Origin: Hirsutella rhossiliensis
Taxonomy: Eukaryota > Ascomycota > Sordariomycetes > Hypocreales > Ophiocordycipitaceae
Reading direction: 5' to 3'
Length of the DNA: 64,000 bases
Assembly (NCBI RefSeq): GCF_020360975.1
Contig: NW_025408673.1
Coordinates: forward strand, 2,542,001-2,606,000
Below are positions 12,353 through 23,200 of this stretch, piece by piece; positions within the stretch are counted from its first letter, which is position 1; every line of letters begins with the position of its first letter. Under the pieces are notes generated by a model, which had not been told where the DNA came from, did not search any database, and worked only from the letters and a program-made list of their open reading frames with translations. A program made the position numbers and the translations under genes.

Positions 12353-14872
12353 AGGAATAAAATTCTTATACCTTCTAGCTACTATAAAAGGCACCTTTCT
12401 TATATCCTTTATAGCTTCCTTTTACCCCTCTTACTAAAAAAGCCGATTTTTAACTAACTTTTCTACCCCTCTTATATAATAATATCGAAAAACGACTCTA
12501 CCGCCCTTATAGTCTATAGGACGATTCTTATAAAGCCCTAAGATTAAGATAAGTAAGTAAAGGAGCTATAGGCTTATATAGATAGAACTATCTATATTTT
12601 AGTTTTCTTTAATAAGTAGGACCCTCTTAAGCCCCCTCTTTAACTTAGAGCAACGGAATTTATAGAGGGAGCTTCCCTCTTTTCTAAGCTACCCTCCGTA
12701 TAGTAAAGAGCTTTTTCTACTACCTTAGGTAACTATAAGAGTTACTATAAGGAATACCTTTATAAGATAAAGCTATTAACTACTACTTATATAGTAATAA
12801 TAAAATCTATTAATATTATAAAGCTAATCTCTCTTTAAAAAGAAGAGACTCTTAAGTAGTAGCTTTTAAAGCTCGAGACCTTAATGGCTCCCTTAAGGGG
12901 CTATATAACTAACTATATTAAGAAGACCTATATAGCCTACCTAGGAGCCTTTTCTGCTAGGAACTTACTAGCTTCTTTATAGCTAGCTAAGTAAGAAGAA
13001 ATCCTTAAGGAAGCTAACTAATACTTCTTAATAGAAACTCTTTCTAGCTAGTAGCTATAGGATATATCTCTACTAATAAAGCTTATTAGTAACGGTTACT
13101 TAACTATCTTTTAAGAAGCTAGCTAGGAACTAGATAAAGAAGCTATTAAAGTATAATAATAAGTAGTTTTATTCCTTTATAGCTAGCACTTAACTTAAAC
13201 GGTTCGACCTACTACCCTTATAGCTACTATAGCCCTTATTACTATAGCTACCGCTGCTACTACTATAGCTAGTGCCCTTTTAGCTCCTCCTCCTTTAAGA
13301 GCCTTAATACTATCTTTAACGGCTGCCCTACTCCCGGCCCTAGCTCCGCCTTTTACTCTAGGCCCGGTCCTATTAGTTAAACCGGCCTAACTAGTCCCTT
13401 AATAGACCCTTTAGTCTATTAGTCGAAAAATTAAGGAACTAGTTAAAATCGAACCTTATTAAAATTAGTAATAAGGGGTAAAAAGGGGGGTTTTTTTAAA
13501 TAACCTTTTAGATTAAGATAAGGATTCCTTAAAAAGATAAAAGACTAAACGAAATAGCTACCTAGCCTATAAATCCCTAGGCTATCGATTATTATAATAC
13601 TAATAGGTCTTTAAGGAAAACCGACCTAAAGGATTTAACCTTTTAAAGAGGCTATAAGAAATAATATAATAGTCTCTTAAGAAGGACCCCTTGTTATAGA
13701 AGAAGATAAATAAGATTTAGGTTCCTAAGAAATAGTAACTAATACCGCTACCCTTATTCGAGCTATAAATTTAAGGAAATATTATTAGTATAGTAAATCT
13801 AGCCTTTATCTTCCTTATAGATTAATAAGGCTAAGACTAAACGTTAAGACCCTTTAACCATCCCCTACGAAAATTAGCTATCCTTAACTCCGGTGCTTCC
13901 CTTAATATTTATAATATACTCTTACGATTCTAGTCCTTTAAAAAGATATAAAGGGAATACCTTATTACCGGGGAATTAACGGTACGGATAGAGTAATATA
14001 GAAGGGTAAATTTTATAATAAAATTACTTAATAGGTCTATATAAATTCTTCGATAAAAAAGGGTAGCTTTTTACCCTTAATTTTTAATAAGCTTAATTTC
14101 CTTCTACTTTCTTTAAGAGGAAGGAACCTTTTAAGATATAACGACTAAGCTTATAAGGCTAGCCTAAAAGAATTAAACGATTAAGCTTATTAAGGAAAAA
14201 TTTAGTTAGTTTATTCTTAAATTCCGACTTATCCTTAGAAAGGAATCTCTTAAAAAGTTAGCTTTCCTTACTAAAAGGAATAGGTCTATTATAAAGGACC
14301 CTCTTTTAGTAGCCTAAGAAGACGGTCTTCTTTAGTATATACGACTTAGTTACCTAGGCCCCCTAGCTTTATATAAGCTAGGCTAATAATAACGCGTATA
14401 AATAAGAAAACTAAAGACCGTTAAATATAAATACTATAGCTAAGGAAAGACTAAGAGACGAAGTTCTAAACGAACCCCTTTATAGCTAGACTAGCTATAT
14501 AAGGAAATTTAATTCGACTAAACCGAAGTCTCTAAGGACTAAGAAAGCTTTATTAAGGTAATATTTTTTATAGACGCTTTTTTAAGGATAGTTTTCCCCT
14601 ATTTCTTATAGACCTACCTAAGTAAGTATAACTAGTTTACCCTCTAAGACTTTATTAACTAAATAAAATCCTACTTTAGCTATAAAGTAAAAAAGATATA
14701 GTTTAATAGAGAGCTATTTATAAAGGATATCTTAAATTAGCTTTAAAAAAAGGGTATTTTACCCCTCTTATTAGTACTAAATACCTAGACCTAAAATAGA
14801 AAGGTAGAATAATTAAGGGGTGCTATAATAGAAAGAGCTTATATAGTAAAACTTACTATAAAGCTTCCTTAT

Positions 14873-16823
14873 TATTATAGAGTAAGTAAAGGTATAGGCT
14901 TAAGTATAGTCTATTAAAAGAAGGTTAATAATCTATAAGGGGGAAAAGGAAGAGAAGTATAGGCCTAGCCTATATAGGCGTAGAGGCCGCTTATATATAA
15001 ACTTAGCCTAGACCTTAGTCTAGGCCTATATAGGGTAAAAGCCCTTATATTATACCCCTACCTAGCTTTTAAAGAGGCGCGCCTTTAAATAATACTTAAT
15101 ACCGCGCTTAAAGGAACGGAACCCTCGCGTAGACTATATACGCTTAGTCGCGGAAAAAACATTAGTAAATAATATATAATACCCTCTTAAGCGAGCTTCT
15201 TAAATAGACTATATTATTAGTAAGGGCCGCGCCCTAGGAGTTAGGCTTTAGTACTTTTAGCTAAGGAGTAAAGGTATATAAAATAGCGTATAGCTAGCTT
15301 CGGTAAGCTTATAGTATCCCGCCCCCCCCTATATCGGCGCACGGTAGTAGCTCCTAGTACTATAACGTAAGGGACGGTACTTTAGTATATAAGGCTTTGC
15401 TCCCTCCTATATAGGGCTATATAGGTACTCCCTTTCGCTATAGTTATATTATATTAGCGGCCTTCTTATATCTTAGCTGCCTTTTTAGCTATTATAGGCA
15501 TAGGTCCTATCTATATAGTAGCTGCTACTATATATAAGGGGACGCCGATAAAGCCCGTAAAGGCATTACTAAGATTACTCGTTGCTAGAGTCGCTATCGT
15601 TAAACCTAACCTTCTTTCTATCTTAGTATATACGCCCCTCTACTACTTAGAGTATATTTACCTACGCCTCCTAGCGCGGGCACTTTAAGAACTAATAGGA
15701 TTTACTACCGTAGCCTATATAGCGACCTTCTTATTACTACCTCTTTCTATCCTTAGTCCTTAAAGCGGAGATAGAGATATCTATAGTATTACTAGCGTTA
15801 TCCTTTTCTTATACTATAGAAGAAGATAAAAAAAGAAACTTATTATTACTAAGCTTATAAAGAAAGTAGATAAGATCGGTATATATATCTAATAGTATAA
15901 ACCTTTCGCTTAAATAGGTATACTAATCTATATTTAAGCTCGTAATAAGGTAATTATACTTAACTACGTTAGGCTAGCTATATATATCTAATTAATAAAG
16001 CACCTCTTCGAACTATATAAAGTAGGCCGGAATAGCTTTACTCTACTTTTAATAGAGCGTTATAAGCTCCTAGCCTACTAACTTAGCTATATTAGGTTCG
16101 CTATAATTAAAGCTTTACTCCGTTTTTAATAAAGCGTTATAAGCTCCTAGCTTACTAACTTAGCTATATTAGGTTCGCTATAATTAGTATAGAGCTTTAT
16201 AAGGAGGTCGGCTAGTCTATTTATACTAGTACGCGTAAATAGTAAGAGATGCCTTTATAGGTATAAAGATAAGCTCGTGTAAAGATAGTCGAATTAAGCG
16301 CGGATATCCCTTATTATAGCGCTATTAGTATAGAGCTTTGCTTTTATATAAAGTAGCTATAGCTCGAGCTCCGCGGAGGAGCCGTCGAACTTACTAAGGT
16401 ATAGTAGTACCGCTCTTAGTCGTACGGAGCCCTACTATTATAAGAGGCTCTTAATTGCCTAGGCAAACTAAGTATTACGTTTGCTTTAATTTTATAATTA
16501 TAGGAGTATAGATATTTCGCGTATATATATATTAGCGCGGGCGGTTTAACTAGACTAGGTAATTAAACGTTAGCTTTAAAGGTAACTAAAAATAGCTATT
16601 CTATATATAAGGATATAGAGAGGGTAAAATAAAGGGTAGATTATACTATTATAGAGTAGGTAGAGGTATAGGCTTAGGTATAGTCTATTAAAGAAAGGTT
16701 AATAATTTATAAGGGGGAAAAGGAAGAGAAGTATAGGCCTAGCTTATATAGGCGCGGAGGCCGCTTATATATAGACTTAGCCTAGACCTTAGTTTAGGCT
16801 TATATAGAGCAAAAGCCCTTATA
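14873..16823. mobile_element. Short non-autonomous LTR element H
   Basis: Two direct repeats of exactly 177 bp (14873-15049 and 16647-16823) bound a 1,597-bp interior. Differences I can see between the repeats are transitions only. Flanking 5-mers are CTTAT (14868-14872) and CCTAT (16824-16828), a target duplication differing by one RIP-type C/T change. The element disrupts the integrase region of Copia D. No gag, protease, RT or integrase motif was found inside, so it looks like a LARD/TRIM-type non-autonomous retroelement. Its interior holds a tandem duplication with a 77-bp period at 16034-16187. Orientation is undecided. Confidence 0.8.
16034..16187. repeat. 77-bp tandem duplication inside element H
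   Basis: The unit starting AGCTTTACTC at 16111 repeats the one starting AGCTTTACTC at 16034, with a few transitions and one short difference. It is internal to the short LTR element and shows no coding feature. Confidence 0.85.
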
Positions 16824-17221
16824 CCTATAATATTTAAAAGGAAGTTATTAAGACTACTTATTACCTTTAAAACTAGACCCTAAGGGACCCTAGGGGCCTA
16901 AGGGACTATAGGGACTTAAAGACCCTTTTTAAGACTTAAGGAATAGACTAGAAATCTCCCTTTAAGCTCTTTATAAAGAAAAGGGCCTTACTAGCCTACC
17001 TTTATACCTATAGCTATAAGGTATACGCTATAACTACTAATATATAGCTAAAGGGAAGAAGAAAAAAAAGCTTAATCTTAGAGCCTTTATTAGTTACCTT
17101 ATTAGCTATAATTCTATAAATATCTTCCGGATTTAAATTCCTTTTTTATAAAAGGTTATTTTAACTAAGGATATAATTTTCGGCGAATCTAGCTTCTATA
17201 ATAAAAAAAGGGATTAATAGC

Positions 17222-17789
17222 TATAAGGAACGGTGTTCCTACTATAAATAAAGCAGCTATAATATACTCTCCCGATTATATAAGCTAATAAGTAGTATAT
17301 TAATTATAGACAAAATCTCATCCTATAGAGTAAGAATCGCTCGTTATTTTATATGTTATTATGCATTAAACGGGTTGCCGGTTATCGTATAATCGGGAAT
17401 CGAAGGAATAGAGCTAGCTTAGAATACTAGCTAAGACCTGTTAAGAATACTAGCACGACCAACCTCCTTTAAACACGAATATTAGTAGAACTAAGATACT
17501 TCTAGATTTACTTAAGGTATCTCGGAATTTCTTAGTCTTAGGGCTATACGGCAGCCTAAATCTAGTCCCGAAAGGTTCTTCTATTTAGCTATAATTATCT
17601 AGATAAGATAGCATGTCTGCTAGTAGATAGATATAGAATTATTAACTTTAATACCTCTTCTATATACTAATATACTACTAATAAATTCTATTAAAAATCC
17701 TACCTTATACTCCTTCTTCCCCTTTATTACGTAGTCTTATATAATTCCTTAATTTCCTAAAATTCCGCTTTTACTTATATACCTTAAGA
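17222..17789 (+). repeat. 5' LTR of Copia C
   Basis: A 568-bp copy starting TATAAGGAAC and ending CCTTAAGA, identical in length to 30882-31449 and to the inverted solo copy at 8241-8808. Confidence 0.95.
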
Positions 17790-17804
17790 GGTTATAAGCC
17801 CGGC
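17790..17804 (+). promoter_or_regulatory. Primer-binding site of Copia C
   Basis: GGTTATAAGCCCGGC begins immediately after the 5' LTR. It shares GTTATAAGCC with the equivalent positions of Copia D and, on the minus strand, of the TRIM element. The TRIM's less mutated copy suggests an original TGGTTATAAGCCC, fitting a tRNA 3' CCA primer. Confidence 0.7.
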
Positions 17805-17949
17805 TTGCTCCTTTTAAGCTAGGAAATTAACTACTTATACCTTTGAAATTCCTCGTCGAAATATTTAATTAAAATTCCTTTCGAAATTCCCCCTAACTTC
17901 TTTTACCTTCCTACGCTCTTAAACTCCCGTCTAGACTTCTCGATCCCTA

Positions 17950-19768
17950 TAAACGAAATAATACCGAATTTATATAAAATAGGTAGATAGAAAGAATACG
18001 AATTTACTAGACTTAAGGGAAATTTAAATTATACCTTATAGACTACGAGGATAGAAGCTATTCTTATAAATAAAAAGCTTATTGCTGCTCTAAAGTAAGT
18101 AAATTATATATAGACTATAGAGGCTTTATCTATAATATTCCTTTAAGTTAAAGATAGTCCCTTAATATAAATTCGGCATCTAAAAAATGCTAAAGAAGCG
18201 TAGGATGAGCTTAAAAAGCTATATAATCCGTTGAACTTTTCGTCGAATTATCTGCTTATTAAGCAGCTCTTTAATCTTAGTCCCTTAGACTTTAATTTAG
18301 AGAAATACCTTTATAAGGTAAAGGAAATCTATAAGGATTTAAAATCCCGTAATATAGAAATTCTAGAAGTTATTCTTATAGCATAGATTCTTAATTACCT
18401 TAATAAGGAATTTAGAAGCTATATTATAAATATTATATAGAGCCTTAGGCATAATTCTATAGCGTTTACCCTCGAAACCCTTATAGCTAGTCTTTTAGAC
18501 GAGGCTAGAATAATAGAGGATATAGACGAATCTTCGGAGAAAGCCTTCCTAATATAAAGGAAGCCTTAGAAATCCTATAGAAATTCTATAGATACTCCTT
18601 ATTATAAGGAATATAAAAAACCAGGGTATTTTATAGTAAATTGCTATAAATTATACCTAAATAAGGCTCCCGCTTATTAGGTATTAAATAAAAGAAAAAA
18701 GGATAATAAGACTCGAATTTCTAAAAAGAGAAAATCTTCTTCTTCTTTTTCTTTTAAGAAGAAATCCCTTTCTAGTAGTATTTCTACTACTAATAAAAGA
18801 AGGAAGGCTCGAATTACCTAGCTAGAGTCCGATTCGGAAGATAGTAATAAGGTCTTAAATATAGCTTTATAAGAAGAAAATATAGACCTAGATATTAACC
18901 TTATAGACCTTTCTAAGGCCCCGACCCCTATATATACGTCTAAGGATTTAAAGGTAATTTTAACCTCTATAATTACCCCTATAGTAGAAGCTAATAAAGA
19001 CTCTCTTTTAGGACCTTTAAAAGCCTCGATTCCTAGAATAAAGGAATTAGTCTTAAAGGTAAGAGAAGGAGGATTTCCTAGTTATAAGAATAAAAGGATC
19101 TTTAATTTTATATATAATACTAGAGCTACTAAGCATATAGTATCTAATAAGAATTTCCTATTAACTATAAAGAAATTAAGTCTAAAGTTTACTAGGGAAA
19201 AGCTTCCTTTATATTAGTAAAAGGAAAAGGGGACTTAGTATTTAAGTTCCTATATAGTAGAAAAAGGTATATCCTTTAAGACTGCTTTTATATACCCGAA
19301 TTAAGGGTAAATATACTATCCTAATCTTATTTTAATAATACCTATGCCTTAATAAGAGGAAATAAAGTCCTTTTATTAGATAATAAGGCTAAGGTCCTTA
19401 CTAAAGGATTTCTTAGAAATAAATTATATTATATTCCTATAGAACCTTTATTAGAAAGCTAATCGATCCTTATTATATCTTTAAAAGCAAAGGATATAGA
19501 TTTTTATACTTAGCACTTACGCTTAGGGTATATAAATAGTAGGGCTATTTTAGAAATATTAAAAAGATATAATAAGGATATAAAAATACCTTTAAAAGAG
19601 GAAAATAAAATAAGGCAATATAAAATATATATTAGAGCTAAAGTAATAAATAGGGTTAATAAATAACCCTCGTATAAGTCTTATTCCTATTTAGAAAAAA
19701 TAGTATTAGATATTTAGGGGCTAATTAAAGTGCCTATATATAATAAATATTACTATTATATTTCTTTC
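17950..19768 (+). pseudogene. RIP-mutated gag, protease and start of integrase of Copia C
   Basis: A CCHC zinc knuckle at about 18603-18650 keeps K-P-G, with two of its three Cys codons mutated to TAT and the third intact as TGC. The protease motif near 19100-19140 reads N-T-R-A-T-K-H where D-T-G-A-T-K-H is expected. Both changes are TpG to TpA. The GAG-pre-integrase word W-H-L-R-L-G is at about 19512. The integrase core opens near 19709 with D-I-W-G (W now TAG). The frame is cut at 19768-19773 by Gypsy B and resumes at 27942. Confidence 0.85.
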
Positions 19769-19773
19769 CTAGA

Positions 19774-20185
19774 TATAATAAGGCGTGGTCTAAGTAATAA
19801 TAAGTATATTATATTAGTAATAAGTCGGAGGTTATAGACCGTAGACTATAACTAAGTAATTAGAATTAAAGATAGAATTATAATAAAGATCTATATTAAA
19901 AGCTAAAGAGCTATCTATCTAAAAGAGTAAAAGTAGGTAGCTATATATACCTATAAAGACTATCCTTAGATTATAGTCTTAGCTATAATCCCTTTTATAG
20001 CTTATTATAGCTTACTTATAAGCTATACTCCTAAGTAGTAATCTATTTATATAAGGCTTACTTAGCTTATATACGCTCTAGGTAAGCTAAGCCTAAGTAA
20101 CTTCTTATCCTAACTATTATTTTAAGCCGCCCTATTACGTAAATATAGCCGGCTCTCTTATAGCCCGCTAACTATAGTTATAATA
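19774..20185 (-). repeat. Left LTR of Gypsy B, 58 bp shorter than its partner
   Basis: It aligns with 27530-27941 over 412 bp but starts at an internal point of the family LTR, TATAATAAGG (ancestrally TGTAATAAGG). The ordinary family end would be TGTAACGACT-like. The inner side carries the minus-strand polypurine tract (about 20186-20205 as CTCCCCTCCTTTT). Confidence 0.85.
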
Positions 20186-20204
20186 TAATATCTCCCCTCC
20201 TTTT

Positions 20205-23200
20205 AATCTTATCTATAAGACCTACTACTACCTTAGCCGCTATATATAAATATACCCTTATCGCGCGTATATATATTCCCCGTTTCGTCCTTTCTATCCC
20301 TTAGGATATACTACTAATAGTATATCTAGTCGCGTATTAAAGGATCGTTCTTATAAGACCCTTAAGTATATTCGTTTAGCTAAGTCTATTAATTATCTTA
20401 GTTTCGACGTTATACTATATTCTTTCTATTTATCGCGCGGCTTCTACTATAAAATACTAGAGAAATCTTTTAAGTATACCGAATATATATAGTAGGGTCG
20501 TTCCTACGATATATCGGGTATAGCGATTAGCTCCTATAAGTAACTTTATTATCCTACCTATTATTTATAGCTAATATATTTCCTAGTATCCTAAATAAAT
20601 CTAGAGTTTAATCGATTAAATAAAAAAGAAGAAATTACTAAGGAGCGAATATTAAAAGCTTAAGCCGACCTAAATAAAGCCTTAGCTCGTTTAGCGCGGC
20701 TTTACTATTAAAAGCGCTAGCTAAAGATAAGGGGTACCGAGATAGTCTATTAAGGCCTTTATTCCTTAGATAACCTTAACGAGGCTAAGCGCTAAGAATC
20801 TAAAGCGGTAGTCGATATTTAGTTTATAGGTAGATTTAATATAATTAATTAAAATACTATTAGTTTATTAAGCGATTTTATAATACCTAAGGTAGATTTT
20901 ACTAGTAGAACTATCGAAGTAAAGAACTATAGTAGGTTAAGTGCTTAAGTAGTTCCTAGGTATTTTCCTTTAGTTTATATCCCTTTTACTTAATAAGGTA
21001 TTCTTATTACTAACCTTATTTTCTTATATCTAGTATTTATTTTACTTTATATTCTTAATCGTTATTAACTTTAATCTTTTCCTATAGTTTAGCGTTTTAT
21101 AGCGCTAGTTTTAATAATAAGATATAAAATATTAGGTATATCTATATTATTATTAGTAGTAAAAGTTTATAGTTAACTTTTAAAATAATTTTCTTAACCT
21201 TAAATAGTTTAAGTTTCTTAAAATCTAATTTATTACTTAGTCGTTTTATTTTAATATTTCGTTATATAAGGTAGACTATATCTGTTTCTTAAAAGATTAA
21301 TCCTTATAATCTTTTCCGATTATAGTAAGTAGATATTTATTCTCTAATAAATTAAAGTTCTTATTATATTTCTTTATATAATTTTTATAGCTAATCTACT
21401 TATAGTATTACTCGTTCCGCTTATAGTCCTTATTAAGTAACCTTAAATACTTCTAGGTTATATCTATAATTAGTATATACTAGTAAGAGCTTAGTTATTT
21501 CTATAACGAAGCTATTATAAGCTAGTTACGCTATTAGTAGCTATTTAACTTAATCGTTTTATTTATAGCTAATATAGTATCGTAAATATTATTTAAGCGT
21601 TTAGTTAAGTCGTTCTATTTATCTATTTATTTATAGGTAATAAGCTATACTAAGCTTATATTTCGTCCCTAATTATACTATAAGAGCTTACTAAAACTTA
21701 GCTATAAATATACTTCCTTAATTAAAGATAATCTCGTTTAGTAGTCTATAATTACTAATAATTATTTATAGGAATATATATACTAGCTCTTTTATATTAC
21801 TTACTTCTTATATAGTAAAAGTATCTATACTTTATTAATCTATTAGTAATAATAAATATACTATTATACTTAACGTTAGTTATAAGTTCTTTTAACAGTA
21901 GTAGCTTTATAATATAGTTAAAAGCTATTAAATCCTATAGTTTCTCTAGTACTAATAGTAGTTATAATTCTCTATATAGTTTATATCGCTTAGCTTTACT
22001 TTATATATAAAGTTTATATTCTTTAATAACTTATTATACTACCTCTTTAAGCTATAAGAAGTTATATTATCGTTTAATCTATTTTATTATTCTTTAGATT
22101 CCTTAGTATCTATATATTAGATATTTATATATATCTTATATAACTTTATCTTATAATTCTAGTAGTATCTAGATTTTATTTTTATATATTAAAACTTTTA
22201 AATATCCTATATTATATCCGTTTAATACTTTATATTCTTATATTTATTTTAAGATCTTTTATTAAGTCGACTTATTAGGTTATACCTTAAATATTATATT
22301 TAGCTATTATTGCTAGTAGTTTCCGTTTTCGTTAATTTCTAAGAGCTATCCTTTCGCTATAGGTGCCCTTATATTATAGTTACTTCGTCGACTAAGGGTA
22401 TTAGCTCGACCGTTTTCTATTCCTTCTTTATAGATTATTTCGTAGTTAAATTCTAATAAGTATTCGGCTTATTAGATCTATTATCTATTTAACTATTATA
22501 TTATTATAAAGTATAAGATATTCTTATAATCTATATAGACCTTAACTTTATATTTACTTTTAAGAAGGTAGTATCGAAATTCCTTTAAAGCGTAAATAAT
22601 TATAAGGAATTCTTTATTATAAATAAGATAATTAAGTTCTACGCTATATAGCTTCTTTAAGTAAAATATAATTAGTTATAGTCTTCCTTTATTATTTTTT
22701 TATCTAATTTATACTTATAAAGTAAAGTCTAATATATTAGTTTTAAGTTCGATTTATTATTTTAAATTAAAGGTAGTTAAGACTAGTTCTTATATAATTA
22801 TAGTTTTAATATATTCGAAAGCTTTATTAGCTTTATTATCCTATATAAATTCTTTTTCCTTCTTTATTAAGTTATATAGTAATACTATAATCTTTCTAAA
22901 ATATTTAATAAATCGTTAATAGTAATTTATAAATCCTAGGAAACTTTATATATCCTTAACGTTCTTTAACGTTAGGTATTCTTTAAATAAGTTAATCTTA
23001 TCTTATTATATTTATATCTCTTTTAGTAAGATCGTATACCTAAGGAAGTCTACTTCCTATATATAAAACTTACTTTTCTTTAGTTTAACTAATAACTTTA
23101 TATTTTAAAGTACGCGGAGTACCTTATAAACGTATTCCTTATATTCTTCTAAGGTATCTAAGAAGATTAGGATATTATTTAGGTATACTACTATAAAGAT

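Larger units (their letters stand above)
12353..17216 (+). pseudogene. RIP-destroyed gag, protease and integrase of Copia D
   Basis: Plus-strand coding in Copia order. The aspartic protease motif appears at about 13879-13900 as I-L-N-S-G-A-S, where the normal motif is D-S-G-A-S and Asp has become Asn by RIP. A W-H-R-R-L word near 14130 (Trp codon mutated) marks the GAG-pre-integrase zinc domain, followed by integrase. The integrase region is interrupted at 14873-16823 by short element H. At 17222 it is cut by Copia C and resumes at 31450. Stops are TAA/TAG throughout. Confidence 0.75.

Noticed and set aside
14873..16823. Direct repeats considered as a CRISPR-like or satellite array
   Set aside because: There are only two copies, bounding an interior and flanked by a target duplication, so they are LTRs.
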